A stretch of DNA of 51,222 nucleotides from RGIG3009 sp045595445 (GTDB lineage: Bacteria; Bacillota; Clostridia; Oscillospirales; Acutalibacteraceae): NCBI GenBank assembly GCA_045595445.1, contig JAZOAK010000021.1, positions 1-51,222 of the forward strand. Direction: 5' to 3'. The notes beneath the pieces were generated by a model, which was not told where the DNA came from, searched no databases, and worked only from the letters and a program-made list of their open reading frames with translations. The position numbers and the translations under genes were made by a program. Positions 41,401 to 50,201 of the stretch are shown here, one piece after another (within the stretch, counting starts at the first letter, position 1; the number at the start of each line of letters is the position of its first letter).

Positions 41401-42170
41401 ATGACTCCGCAAGAGCCATGCGTGATGCGGGCGCCGATCCCGAGATCATTGTTATCAACAACCTGTCTGCGGACGGTATTCAGCGTAGCGTCGAGTATTT
41501 TGCGAACCGCTTAAAAGAAGCGCAAATGGTGTTCATCCCCGGTGGCTTCTCGGGCGGTGACGAACCGGACGGCAGCGGTAAATTCATCACGGCATTTTTC
41601 CGTAACGCTGCTGTCAAAGAGGGCGTTACTGATCTTCTTGATAACCGCGACGGTCTCATGTGCGGTATCTGCAACGGCTTCCAGGCGCTTATCAAATTAG
41701 GTTTGGTACCGTATGGCAAAATCATCGATACCGATGAATCCTGCCCGACCTTGACGTTCAACACCATCGCGCGTCACCAATCCCGCATCGTGCGTACGCG
41801 TATTGCTTCCAACAAATCTCCGTGGCTCTCCAAAATGCGCGTTGGTGACATCGTCAACGTCCCGATCTCCCACGGTGAGGGCCGTTTCTTGGCAGATGAA
41901 GCACTCATCCGGGAACTCGCGAAAAACGGTCAGATCGCCACACAGTACGTGGATCTGGACGGCAATGCCACTGCGGATATCCGCTGCAACCCCAACGATT
42001 CCATGTATGCAATCGAGGGTATCACCTCGCCCGATGGCCGTGTCTTCGGTAAGATGGGTCACAGCGAGCGTATTGGCAGCGGCTTGTATCAAAACGTCCC
42101 CGGCAACTACGACATCCGTATGTTTGAGGCGGCAGTCGATTACTTCCGTGCGTTTAAGGAGTTGAAGTAG
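38463..42170 (+). CDS. purL: Phosphoribosylformylglycinamidine synthase, single-chain type
   Basis: Converts FGAR to FGAM with glutamine and ATP. The 1235-residue protein contains the whole activity in one chain, unlike the PurS-PurQ-PurL system of Bacillus. The synthase part has YWSDHCRHTTF and FKNETHNHPTEIEPFGGAATC, both catalytic hallmarks. The C-terminal class I glutaminase begins near 960 (VLIPAFPGTNCEYDSA) and has its nucleophile Cys1070 in GICNGFQ. So this operon has an intact glutaminase in PurL but not in PurF. The gene lies two bases after purD and one before fhs. Confidence 0.95.
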   Translation: MVYRVFVEKKKELASEAKALLSDARTLLGITTLNDVRVINRYDAENITEELFNYAKKTVFSEPQLDTVSDELSVDGATVFAVEYLPGQFDQRADSAAQCIQIISTGDRPLVRTAKVYALYGDLSDKDVAEIKKYVINPVEAREATLDLPQTLHMEYELPTTVKTLEGFIELDREGLEQFVEDYALAMDGDDIAFCQDYFRSEKRDPTITEIRMIDTYWSDHCRHTTFLTTIDDVVFEDALLQATYEDYLNTRKELGRTKPICLMDIATLAVRYLKKEGKLEKLDESEEINACTVKIEVEADGKKEPWLLLFKNETHNHPTEIEPFGGAATCIGGAIRDPLSGRSYVYAAMRVTGAADPLKPVSETIPGKLPQRKIVTTAAAGYSSYGNQIGLATGMVDEIYHDGYAAKRMEIGAVIAAAPAENVRRERPEPGDIVILLGGATGRDGCGGATGSSKSHTSKSLETCGAEVQKGNAPEERKLQRLFRNGEATRMIKRCNDFGAGGVSVAIGELADGLEIDLNAVPKKYEGLDGTELAISESQERMAVVVEAKDVDAFLALAKSENLNACPVAVVKAEPRLVMKWNGNTIVNISREFLNSNGAEKHIVVTPAAPALQEKQVEGDFAEVYTNMAADLNICSKRGLSERFDSTIGAGTVLMPFGGKHQLTPIQAMVHKISMEEKHTDDVSFMSWGYNPFLTEQSPYHGAYLAVVESVCKLIATGASFEDVYLTFQEYFEHPGKDGKRWGKPLSALLGAFAAQKQLGIGSIGGKDSMSGTFEDLDVPPTLVSFAVTTGKTADVISPEFKSAGHKVVMLTPQFDENKLPVTVSLLELFAKVTELQRAGKVYACYTPTIGGIAEAILKMAMGNALGFAYDAALSMTDIFGYHYGSFLLEVDADTEIGQLVGYVTDDGQITYGAERLVLSDLVDVYENKLESVYSCNIEQGGKDIPNFERKYDFTQIAGYYVAKPKVLIPAFPGTNCEYDSARAMRDAGADPEIIVINNLSADGIQRSVEYFANRLKEAQMVFIPGGFSGGDEPDGSGKFITAFFRNAAVKEGVTDLLDNRDGLMCGICNGFQALIKLGLVPYGKIIDTDESCPTLTFNTIARHQSRIVRTRIASNKSPWLSKMRVGDIVNVPISHGEGRFLADEALIRELAKNGQIATQYVDLDGNATADIRCNPNDSMYAIEGITSPDGRVFGKMGHSERIGSGLYQNVPGNYDIRMFEAAVDYFRAFKELK

Positions 42171-42171
42171 T

Positions 42172-43848
42172 ATGGCATATAAAACTGATATTGAAATCGC
42201 TCAAGAATGTCAAATGCGTCACATCACCGAGATTGCCAAAACTGCTCACGTGGATGAACAATACATCGAGCAGTACGGTAATTACAAAGCCAAAATCGAT
42301 CTGCGCTTGTTAGAAGAAACCGACCGTCCCGACGGTAAATTGGTGCTCGTCACCGCTATTACCCCGACGCCTGCGGGTGAGGGCAAGACCACCACGACGA
42401 TCGGTTTGGCGGACGGCATGAAACGCATCGGCAAGGACGTCACGGTCGCGCTGCGCGAGCCGTCCCTCGGTCCGGTGTTCGGTGTAAAAGGCGGTGCCGC
42501 AGGCGGCGGCTACGCACAGGTCGTCCCCATGGAGGATATCAACCTGCACTTCACGGGTGACTTTCATGCCATCGGCGCTGCTAACAACCTGCTTGCCGCG
42601 ATGCTGGATAACCACATTCAGCAGGGCAACGCACTCGGCATCGATGTGCGCAAGATCACGTGGAAACGCTGTGTCGATATGAATGATCGCCAGTTGCGTT
42701 TCGTTGTGGATGGCATGGGCGGCAAAGCCAACGGTGTCCCGCGTGAAGACGGCTTTGACATCACGGTTGCCAGTGAGATCATGGCAGTATTGTGCTTGTC
42801 CTCGTCCATTACCGACTTGAAAGAACGTTTGTCCCGCATCATCGTAGGGTATACCTACGACGATAAACCGGTCACCTGCGGCGAGCTTAAAGCCGCCGGT
42901 GCCATGACCGCTCTGCTTAAAGATGCGCTCAAACCGAATTTGGTGCAGACCTTGGAGGGCACCCCCGCGTTTGTGCACGGTGGTCCGTTTGCGAACATTG
43001 CCCATGGCTGTAACTCGGTCATGGCAACGCGCATGGCACTCAAAATGGGCGATTACACCGTAACCGAAGCGGGTTTCGGTGCCGACCTCGGTGCCGAGAA
43101 ATTCCTTGATATCAAATGCCGTATGGCAGGGCTGACACCGGATGCGGTTGTGGTGGTTGCCACCGTCCGTGCGCTTAAAATGCACGGCGGTCTGGCAAAA
43201 ACCGAATTAGCGACAGAGGATTTGGTCGCCCTTGAAAAAGGTATCCCGAATCTGCTTCGTCACGTGTCCAACATCAAGAACGTATACAAACTGCCTTGCG
43301 TTGTCGCGGTCAACCGTTTCCCGACCGATACGGATAACGAGATTGACTTCATTATTGCCAAATGCAAGGAACTCGGTGTCAACACCGTACTGTCCACCGT
43401 GTGGGCAGAAGGCGGCAAAGGCGGCGAGGCACTTGCCCGCGAGGTCGTTCGTCTGTGCGAGGAAGAACAAGGCGACTTCACCTTCTCGTATGAGCTGGAC
43501 GGCACCATTGAGGATAAGATTCGCGCCGTCGTGCAAAAAGTATACGGTGGTAAGGACATCACCGTAATGCCCGCGGCGAAAAAGCAGATTCAGCAGCTCA
43601 CTGAACTCGGCTTTGCCAACTGCCCCGTCTGTATCGCCAAAACGCAGTACAGCTTCTCGGATGATCCCACCAAATTGGGCGCTCCCGAAGATTTCACCGT
43701 CACCATTAAAAACGTGAAGATTTCGGCAGGCGCCGGTTTCATCGTTGTGCTGACAGGTGACATTCTCACCATGCCGGGCCTTCCGAAATCCCCCGCTGCC
43801 GAACGTATCGACGTGGACGAAAGCGGTAAGATCACCGGCTTGTTCTAA
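42172..43848 (+). CDS. fhs: Formate-tetrahydrofolate ligase
   Basis: Makes 10-formyl-THF from formate, ATP and THF. The 558-residue enzyme has the P-loop TPAGEGKTT (66-74), LREPSLGPVFGVKGGAAGGGYAQVVPMEDINLHFTGD-type segments in the first third, and the GDILTMPGLPKSPAAERID ending. It lies one base after purL and supplies the one-carbon donor for PurN and AICARFT. This fits an operon controlled by a ZTP riboswitch, because ZTP signals formyl-THF shortage. A strong terminator follows. Confidence 0.97.
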   Translation: MAYKTDIEIAQECQMRHITEIAKTAHVDEQYIEQYGNYKAKIDLRLLEETDRPDGKLVLVTAITPTPAGEGKTTTTIGLADGMKRIGKDVTVALREPSLGPVFGVKGGAAGGGYAQVVPMEDINLHFTGDFHAIGAANNLLAAMLDNHIQQGNALGIDVRKITWKRCVDMNDRQLRFVVDGMGGKANGVPREDGFDITVASEIMAVLCLSSSITDLKERLSRIIVGYTYDDKPVTCGELKAAGAMTALLKDALKPNLVQTLEGTPAFVHGGPFANIAHGCNSVMATRMALKMGDYTVTEAGFGADLGAEKFLDIKCRMAGLTPDAVVVVATVRALKMHGGLAKTELATEDLVALEKGIPNLLRHVSNIKNVYKLPCVVAVNRFPTDTDNEIDFIIAKCKELGVNTVLSTVWAEGGKGGEALAREVVRLCEEEQGDFTFSYELDGTIEDKIRAVVQKVYGGKDITVMPAAKKQIQQLTELGFANCPVCIAKTQYSFSDDPTKLGAPEDFTVTIKNVKISAGAGFIVVLTGDILTMPGLPKSPAAERIDVDESGKITGLF

Positions 43849-43855
43849 ACCATAC

Positions 43856-43890
43856 AAAAATCCCCCGAACGGTAAGGTTCGGGGGATTTT
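43856..43890. terminator. Bidirectional terminator between the pur and his operons
   Basis: AAAATCCCCCGAAC (43857-43870) and GTTCGGGGGATTTT (43877-43890) form a perfect 14-bp stem with a 6-base loop. The A and T ends serve as T-runs on both strands. It ends fhs and hisIE. Confidence 0.95.
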
Positions 43891-43891
43891 A

Positions 43892-44542
43892 TTATTTCGT
43901 CATTTTCTCTTGTTTGACCTTGTGATCAATCACGTGGCGGGATGCCAGTTCTTTGTGGATATCCTCTAAGCTGATACCCTGCTCGATCATCAGCACCATC
44001 ACGTGATAGGCAAGATCCGCGATCTCGTAGATCGTTTCGGGCTTATCGTTATCCTTGGCGGCAATGATGACCTCGGTACACTCCTCACCGACCTTTTTCA
44101 GGATCTTATCGAGCCCCTTTTCAAACAGATAGGTGGTATATGAACCTTCCTTTTTCTCGGTTTTGCGTCCCTCAATTAAGTCCATTAACCCTTGATACGA
44201 AAACTCGTGCCGCTCTTCGCTTTGAAACACGGGATTTTCAAAGCAGGAGGTCGTGCCGGTATGGCAGGCGGGACCGTCAGGCTCCACCATCACGACCAAC
44301 GCGTCGTTGTCACAGTCGGCGGTGATGGAAACGATATGTTGGTAGTTACCGCTCGTTTCACCTTTGAGCCACAGCTCGTTCCGCGAACGGCTCCAAAAGC
44401 AGGTGAGTTCTTTTTCCATCGACACCTGTAAACTTTCCTTATTCATGTATGCGAGGGTCAAGACCTGCTTGGTAACCGCGTCCACCACGATGGCGGGAAT
44501 CAGTCCCTTTTCGTCAAATTTGAGTTTGTCAATATTAATCAT
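43892..44542 (-). CDS. hisIE: Bifunctional phosphoribosyl-AMP cyclohydrolase / phosphoribosyl-ATP pyrophosphatase
   Basis: Carries out steps 2 and 3 of histidine synthesis. The 216-residue protein has the HisI part first (FDEKGLIPAIVVDAVTKQVL, SRSRNELWLKGETSGN, CDNDALVVMVEPDGPACHTG with zinc-binding cysteines) and the HisE part from about 115 (GSYTTYLFEKGLDKILKKVGEECTE). The order and length are usual for the fusion. It is the last gene of the his operon. AGGAGAAAACT precedes the start. Confidence 0.95.
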   Translation of the reverse strand: MINIDKLKFDEKGLIPAIVVDAVTKQVLTLAYMNKESLQVSMEKELTCFWSRSRNELWLKGETSGNYQHIVSITADCDNDALVVMVEPDGPACHTGTTSCFENPVFQSEERHEFSYQGLMDLIEGRKTEKKEGSYTTYLFEKGLDKILKKVGEECTEVIIAAKDNDKPETIYEIADLAYHVMVLMIEQGISLEDIHKELASRHVIDHKVKQEKMTK

Positions 44543-44552
44543 AGTTTTCTCC

Positions 44553-45311
44553 TCACAGTCTGGTCGGAATGGCAGCGTTTGCCATGTGTTGTTTTAGCTC
44601 GTGAATACTGACCTCGCCAAAATGGAAGATCGAGGCGGCAAGCCCCGCATCCACTTTCGGCAGGGTGTTAAAGAGGGTGACCAAATCATCAATTTTACCG
44701 GCACCGCCCGAAGCGATCACCGGCACCGACACGGCGTCACACACCGCTTTTAGCATCGGCAGATCAAAACCCTGTTTCACACCGTCGGTATCAATGGAAT
44801 TGACCACCACTTCACCCGCGCCGCTGTCTACACAGCGTTTGATCCATTCAATGGCTTCCATACCGGTATTCTCTCTGCCGCCCTTGGCAAATACGCGGAA
44901 CACGCCGTCCACGCGCTTGATATCCACCGATAACACCACACATTGGTCGCCGTACAACTTTGCCGCTTCGGCAATCAACGCGGGATTACGAATAGCGCCC
45001 GAGTTTACGCTCACCTTATCCGCACCGCATTTTAAGACGCGGTCAAAATCGGCAACCGTGTTGATACCGCCGCCCACCGTCAGGGGAATAAAGACACTTT
45101 TGGCGGTCTCGCACAGAATATCGGTGAACAAACGTCTGCCGTCGGATGAGGCGGTAATATCGTAAAACACAAGCTCATCTGCACCGTTATCGCTGTAATA
45201 TTTGGCAAGCGAAACGGGGGAGGAAACGTCGTGCAATCCCTCAAAATTAACTCCCTTTACCACGCGACCGTCCTTGACGTCGAGGCAGGGGATAATGCGT
45301 TTTGTTATCAT
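44553..45311 (-). CDS. hisF: Imidazole glycerol phosphate synthase subunit HisF
   Basis: Cyclase subunit that makes imidazole glycerol phosphate and releases AICAR. The 252-residue barrel has catalytic Asp11 in IIPCLDVKDGRVVKGVNF and Asp130 in VLSVDIK, exactly as in characterised HisF. It pairs with HisH, encoded two genes earlier in the operon. The start overlaps the hisA stop by four bases. Confidence 0.96.
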   Translation of the reverse strand: MITKRIIPCLDVKDGRVVKGVNFEGLHDVSSPVSLAKYYSDNGADELVFYDITASSDGRRLFTDILCETAKSVFIPLTVGGGINTVADFDRVLKCGADKVSVNSGAIRNPALIAEAAKLYGDQCVVLSVDIKRVDGVFRVFAKGGRENTGMEAIEWIKRCVDSGAGEVVVNSIDTDGVKQGFDLPMLKAVCDAVSVPVIASGGAGKIDDLVTLFNTLPKVDAGLAASIFHFGEVSIHELKQHMANAAIPTRL

Positions 45312-46018
45312 TTTGCCACCTCAATCGCTGTTTTCAAGTCAATGGCACCGGTATAATACGCTTTACCGATGATCGCGCCGTGAATATCCATTTGAGCCAA
45401 CCGCTTTACGTCATTGATAGACGACACACCGCCCGACGCAATGATCTGCATATCGAACTGTTCCGATAATTGCTGATACAACTCGTGATTGGTGCCCTGC
45501 ATCGCACCGTCTTTGGAAATATCGGTACAGATGAGCGTTTTCACACCAATATCCTGCATCTCTTTACAGAAATCCAACGCTTGGTGCTCGGATTTCACCG
45601 TCCACCCTTTAATGGCGACAAATCCGTCTTTAATATCAATCCCCACGGCAATTTTCTCGCCGTATTGCTCAACAGCCTTTTTCACGAACCCTTCTTCGGT
45701 CACCGCGGCGGTGCCGAGGATCACGCGATCAATACCCGCAGACAGATACCGATCGATCACCGCCATACTGCGAATACCGCCGCCGATCTCGCAAAACAAG
45801 CCCGTCTGCGATTTGATCGCGCATACCGTTTCCAAATTCGGCGTTTCACCGCTTTTGGCACCTTCAAGGTCAACCAAATGAATGTGCGAAGCGCCGCTTG
45901 CCTTGAAATGCGCGGCGATCGCGGGCGGCTCACCGTACACGGTCATCTGTGCGTAATCGCCTTTGTAAAGCCGAACGGCTTTTCCTTCAAACAAATCGAT
46001 TGCCGGATAGATCAGCAT
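45308..46018 (-). CDS. hisA: ProFAR isomerase HisA
   Basis: Isomerises ProFAR to PRFAR. The 236-residue barrel starts MLIYPAIDLFEGKAVRL with Asp8 and has Asp128 in VGIDIKDG, the two catalytic acids. I chose ATG 46018 because of the family start and GGAGAACG just upstream; the frame itself is open 27 codons further, into hisH. It overlaps hisH by 7 bases and hisF by 4. Confidence 0.95.
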   Translation of the reverse strand: MLIYPAIDLFEGKAVRLYKGDYAQMTVYGEPPAIAAHFKASGASHIHLVDLEGAKSGETPNLETVCAIKSQTGLFCEIGGGIRSMAVIDRYLSAGIDRVILGTAAVTEEGFVKKAVEQYGEKIAVGIDIKDGFVAIKGWTVKSEHQALDFCKEMQDIGVKTLICTDISKDGAMQGTNHELYQQLSEQFDMQIIASGGVSSINDVKRLAQMDIHGAIIGKAYYTGAIDLKTAIEVAK

Positions 46019-46641
46019 ACCGCGTTCTCCTTTAACTCCACAAATGCTTTCAAGATGGAAAGTCCCACCGCACCGCTCTTTTCGGGATGGAACTGGCAAC
46101 CGTACACGTTACCGCTTGCCACCGCCGCGGTGAGTTCGGCGCCGTATTCCGCGGTTGCGATGACCGATTCGTCACAGTCGGTTGCGTAATACGAATGCAC
46201 AAAATACACGCAGTCGCCGTTTTGAATGTTTTTAAGCAAGGCGTTGTCTTGCTTAAAAATCAGAGGATTCCAACCGATATGCGGAATTTTATAGTCGGTC
46301 GAGGGCAGGACGTCCGCAATTGGGCGAACAGATCCTTTGATAAGCCCAAGCCCCTCGTGCTCACCGTATTCATAACTCTTTTCAAACAAGAGCTGCATAC
46401 CGAGGCAAATGCCGAGCAACGGTTTGCCGTCTGCTGCTAATTGTTTCAGCACGGTATCCAAACCGCAAGCACGCAACTTATTCGCCGCATCGCCGAACGC
46501 GCCCACACCGGGCAACACGATACAGTCAGCCGCTTGTAACACGAGCGGATCGGCGGTCACCGTTACCTCGGTACCGATGGCAGCAAACGAACTGGTCAGC
46601 GAAAACAAATTGCCGACGCCGTAATCAACAATGGCTACCAT
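46012..46641 (-). CDS. hisH: Imidazole glycerol phosphate synthase glutaminase subunit HisH
   Basis: Delivers ammonia from glutamine to HisF. The 209-residue class I glutaminase has its nucleophile Cys79 in GICLGMQ and the His-Glu pair in CQFHPEKSG. The start VAIVDYGVGNLFSL is typical. It lies directly after hisB, sharing a base with its stop. The triad is intact. Confidence 0.96.
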   Translation of the reverse strand: MVAIVDYGVGNLFSLTSSFAAIGTEVTVTADPLVLQAADCIVLPGVGAFGDAANKLRACGLDTVLKQLAADGKPLLGICLGMQLLFEKSYEYGEHEGLGLIKGSVRPIADVLPSTDYKIPHIGWNPLIFKQDNALLKNIQNGDCVYFVHSYYATDCDESVIATAEYGAELTAAVASGNVYGCQFHPEKSGAVGLSILKAFVELKENAVC

Positions 46642-47228
46642 TACAGAACTCCCTTTGTGGACGGAATTTCATCTGCACAAGCGGGATCGATCGCGACCGC
46701 TTCCCTCAAACTGCGAGCGACGGATTTGAACGCACCTTCAATGATGTGATGCGAATTACTGCCGGCAGGCTGCCGCAGATGCAGCGTACATTCCGCATTG
46801 CGTGCAAACGCGATCCAAAATTCCCAAACGAGTTCCGTATCAAACGTCCCCACCTTTTGCGTGGGGATATTCAGCTCATACGCAAGGTACCCTCTGCCGG
46901 ACAGATCTACCGCCGACACGATCAGCGCCTCGTCCATCGGCAGAATACAACTGCCGTAACGCGTAACGCCCTTCTTATCGCCCAGAGCATCCTGAAATGC
47001 CGTTCCAAGCGCGATGCCGATATCCTCAACGGTGTGGTGATCATCCACCTCTGTATCGCCCTTGCAGGCAATTTCTAAGTCGAATCGACCGTGTTTGGCA
47101 AACAAGGTCAGCATGTGATCCAAAAAGCCACAGCCCGTTTCAATAGCGGAAGAACCGGTGCCGTCCAAATTCAGCGTCAGCACAATATCGGTTTCCGCCG
47201 TTTTGCGATTGATCTTTGAAGTTCTCAT
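46641..47228 (-). CDS. hisB: Imidazoleglycerol-phosphate dehydratase
   Basis: Removes water from imidazole glycerol phosphate. The 195-residue single-function enzyme has the two metal-binding histidine clusters DDHHTVEDIG and SNSHHIIEGAFK, and GCGFLDHML. No fused phosphatase domain is present, and no separate histidinol phosphatase gene lies in the operon, so that step must be encoded elsewhere. Confidence 0.96.
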   Translation of the reverse strand: MRTSKINRKTAETDIVLTLNLDGTGSSAIETGCGFLDHMLTLFAKHGRFDLEIACKGDTEVDDHHTVEDIGIALGTAFQDALGDKKGVTRYGSCILPMDEALIVSAVDLSGRGYLAYELNIPTQKVGTFDTELVWEFWIAFARNAECTLHLRQPAGSNSHHIIEGAFKSVARSLREAVAIDPACADEIPSTKGVL

Positions 47229-47230
47229 AC

Positions 47231-48289
47231 TTATCCCTCCAAAAGTGTTGTCAGCGTATTGATTAACGTATGCATCTGTTCGGCACTGCCGATGGTGATG
47301 CGGTTATAGTCGCAGAGCTTGTCTTTGTCAAAATGACGTACCAAAATGCCGTTTTCTTTGAGTTGCAAGTACAGATCCTTGCCGTCCACCGCGGGGTGCT
47401 TGGCAAACACAAAATTCGCCGCGGAATCGATCACGGTAAACCCAAGCGCACGCAACTCGTTCGTCGTCCATGCGCGGGTGTCTATGATCTTTTGGCAGTT
47501 TTCCTTGAAATAGTCTTCGTCCTCCAACGCGCCCAACCCCGCAGCCATGGTCATACGGTTGACGTTATAGGGGTTGGTGGAATACTTAATGGTATTCAGA
47601 TCACGGATAAGCGCTTTGCACGCAAAGCCTACACCGAGTCTGGCACCCGCCATGGAGCGCGATTTGGAAAATGTCTGCGTGACGAGCAAATTATCGTAGG
47701 TGTGAATGAGGGATACCGCACTCTCGGCACCGAAATCAACGTATGCTTCGTCAATCACCACCACGCTGTCGGGACTGCTTTTGACAATCGCCTCAATTTC
47801 CGATAGCGGTAACGCAATACCGGTTGGCGCGTTGGGATTGGCAATGAAAATCGTTTTTTGCTGTCCCAAATAGTCAGCGACGTTGATGGTGAAATCCTCG
47901 GCGAGCGGGATCTCGGTAAACGGAATACCGTTCAGTTTTGCAAACACCGGATAAAACCCGTAGGTAATATCGGGGAAGATGGCGGGATGTGTTTTATCAC
48001 AAAATGCCATGAACGCGAAATTCAGAATCTCATCCGATCCGTTGGTGAATAACATTTCGTCGGGTGCAACGCCAAACGTTTTGGCGGCTTTTGCCGTCAA
48101 CGATTTACATTCGGGATCGGAATACAGTTGCAACGTCGCTGCTGCCTCACTCGCTTTTGCGATCGCTTTGGGTGACGGGGGATATGGCGACTCGTTGGTG
48201 TTGAGCTTCACGTATTGTTGATCTTTCGGCTGCTCGCCCGGTGTATAGGGGGTTAGCTGATCGTATTTTGAGGTAAAAAAACGGCTCAC
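47231..48289 (-). CDS. hisC: Histidinol-phosphate aminotransferase
   Basis: Transfers an amino group from glutamate to imidazole acetol phosphate. The 352-residue PLP enzyme has KLNTNESPYPPSP at the start, ANPNAPTG, VVIDEAYVDF, and the PLP-binding Lys209 in TFSKSRSMAGARLG. The start overlaps the hisD stop by four bases. Confidence 0.95.
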   Translation of the reverse strand: MSRFFTSKYDQLTPYTPGEQPKDQQYVKLNTNESPYPPSPKAIAKASEAAATLQLYSDPECKSLTAKAAKTFGVAPDEMLFTNGSDEILNFAFMAFCDKTHPAIFPDITYGFYPVFAKLNGIPFTEIPLAEDFTINVADYLGQQKTIFIANPNAPTGIALPLSEIEAIVKSSPDSVVVIDEAYVDFGAESAVSLIHTYDNLLVTQTFSKSRSMAGARLGVGFACKALIRDLNTIKYSTNPYNVNRMTMAAGLGALEDEDYFKENCQKIIDTRAWTTNELRALGFTVIDSAANFVFAKHPAVDGKDLYLQLKENGILVRHFDKDKLCDYNRITIGSAEQMHTLINTLTTLLEG

Positions 48290-49563
48290 TGTGCGTCACC
48301 TCTTATCACGGCGCTCTTTGCATGCGCGGTCAGTCCTTCTGCCTTAGCAAAATAAGCGACGTCGTCAGCAACGGAGGCAAGCGCCTCACGCGTGTAGTAG
48401 GTGTACTGCGTTTTCTTCACAAAATCATCTACCGACAAGGGACTGGAAAACCGTGCGGTGCCGCTGGTCGGTAAGGTGTGGTTGGGGCCGGCAAAATAAT
48501 CACCGAGCGCCTCGGGGCAGTGGCGCCCCATAAAGATACTGCCCGCATGACGGATCTGATCCAGATAATCAAATGGATTATCCACACACAGTTCCAAATG
48601 TTCGGGCGCGATCTCATTGGCAATTTCAATCGCCGCTTGTAAGGTGTCCGCTACAATGATCTTGCCGTTGTTATCAATGGATACGCGCGCGATTTCGGCG
48701 CGCGTAAGCTGCGGAATCTGGTTTTCCAGTTCCGCCTGCACCGCCACGGCGAGTGCTTCGGAATCGGTCACCAATACCGCGCTTGCCAATTTATCGTGTT
48801 CTGCCTGTGAAAGCAGATCGGCGGCGACGAAACGCGGATCGGATGCGCCGTCTGCAACGACCAAAATCTCGCTCGGTCCCGCGATCATATCAATAGACAC
48901 TTTGCCGAACACTTGCTTTTTCGCTTCGGCAACAAACGCGTTACCGGGACCGACGATCTTATCTACCTTCGGCACACTCTCGGTACCGTAGGCAAGCGCC
49001 GCGATGGCTTGTGCACCGCCGACTTTGAAGATCTTATCCACACCGGCAACCGATGCCGCTGCCAAAATGACGGGATTTATCTTACCGTCAGCACCGGGCG
49101 GGGTCACCATCACGACCTCGCGGCAACCCGCGATCTTGGCGGGAATGGAATCCATCAGCACAGTGGACGGATACGCGGCAGTGCCGCCGGGAACGTATAA
49201 TCCGGCGCGGTCGACCGGGATGACCTTTTGACCGATCACGATGCCGTTTTCATCGTTGATGATAAAACTGTTCCGCACCTGCTTTTCGTGAAATTTTCGA
49301 ATATTTGCCGCTGCTTTTTTGAGAATTTCCAAAAAGCGCGGCTCAACAGCCGCTACCGCCTCGTCAATTTCCTCTTTTGTGACCTGCAGGGAGGTGAGGG
49401 TGGCTTTATCGAATTTTTCACAGTATTCGTATAAGGCTTTGTCACCGTTCGCTTTAACATTTTCGATGATCTCTGTCACAATATCTTCAACGTTGACGGT
49501 GGGTACGGCGCGAGCAAAGATCTCCTCGTTTGCGACCTCACCGTATTTCAAAATCTGGATCAT
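48286..49563 (-). CDS. hisD: Histidinol dehydrogenase
   Basis: Two-step NAD oxidation of histidinol to histidine. The 425-residue zinc enzyme has VPGGTAAYPSTVLM, GGAQAIAALAYGTESVPKVDKIVGPGN-type residues and SEILVVAD. AEHDKLASAVLVT and ENHTLPT-like GPNHTLPTSGTARF near the C-terminus complete the family pattern. It starts five bases after hisG ends. Confidence 0.96.
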   Translation of the reverse strand: MIQILKYGEVANEEIFARAVPTVNVEDIVTEIIENVKANGDKALYEYCEKFDKATLTSLQVTKEEIDEAVAAVEPRFLEILKKAAANIRKFHEKQVRNSFIINDENGIVIGQKVIPVDRAGLYVPGGTAAYPSTVLMDSIPAKIAGCREVVMVTPPGADGKINPVILAAASVAGVDKIFKVGGAQAIAALAYGTESVPKVDKIVGPGNAFVAEAKKQVFGKVSIDMIAGPSEILVVADGASDPRFVAADLLSQAEHDKLASAVLVTDSEALAVAVQAELENQIPQLTRAEIARVSIDNNGKIIVADTLQAAIEIANEIAPEHLELCVDNPFDYLDQIRHAGSIFMGRHCPEALGDYFAGPNHTLPTSGTARFSSPLSVDDFVKKTQYTYYTREALASVADDVAYFAKAEGLTAHAKSAVIRGDAQ

Positions 49564-49568
49564 AGTGT

Positions 49569-50201
49569 TTACGCCTCCGTCTGTGCGGCAAGTTCCCGCA
49601 CGACCGTTTCAATTTCTTCGCTTTTGAATTTATAACTTGACTTGTTGGCGATCAGTCGTGCGCTGATCGGCACGATGGTTTCGATCACCGACAAGTCGTT
49701 CTCTTTGAGCGTGGTGCCGGTTTCCACGATATCCACGATCACGTCCGACAAGTTTAAGATCGGTGCAATCTCGATTGATCCGTTCAAATGGATAATATCA
49801 ATATCACGGCCTTTGGACAGATAATGTTGCCCCGCAATGTTGGTGAATTTGGTTGCCACGCGCAGGGTGCGCTGGGGATCGTCACGAAATCCGTTCTTCG
49901 CGGCGACCGCCATACGGCAATTACCCATTTTCAGATCCAGCAGTTCATACACTTCTGGCTCGTATTCTAACAAAATATCCTTGCCTGCCACACCGATGTC
50001 GGCGGCACCGCGTTCTACGTAAATGGCAACGTCTGACGGCTTTACCCAAAAATACCGCACACCGCATGCGGGGTTTTCAAAAATGAGTCTTCGGTTATTT
50101 TCATGAATGGACGGGCACTCAAAACCGGCTTTTTCAAACATCGCCAGTACTTTTTCGCCCAACCGACCTTTCGGAAGAGCTACGTTAAGCATTGTTTTCA
50201 A
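49569..50201 (-). CDS. hisG: ATP phosphoribosyltransferase catalytic subunit, short form
   Basis: First enzyme of histidine synthesis. At about 207-210 residues this is the short form, which lacks the regulatory ACT-like domain and needs HisZ. The start LNVALPKGRLGEKVL and the PRPP-binding VDIVETGTTLKEN are typical. Two starts are possible: a TTG at 50201 with GAGGTGG at good spacing (about 7 bases), or an ATG at 50192 whose spacing to the same site is about 16. I prefer the TTG for spacing, with low certainty. Both overlap the end of hisZ, so the two subunits are probably translated together. Confidence 0.93.
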   Translation of the reverse strand: MKTMLNVALPKGRLGEKVLAMFEKAGFECPSIHENNRRLIFENPACGVRYFWVKPSDVAIYVERGAADIGVAGKDILLEYEPEVYELLDLKMGNCRMAVAAKNGFRDDPQRTLRVATKFTNIAGQHYLSKGRDIDIIHLNGSIEIAPILNLSDVIVDIVETGTTLKENDLSVIETIVPISARLIANKSSYKFKSEEIETVVRELAAQTEA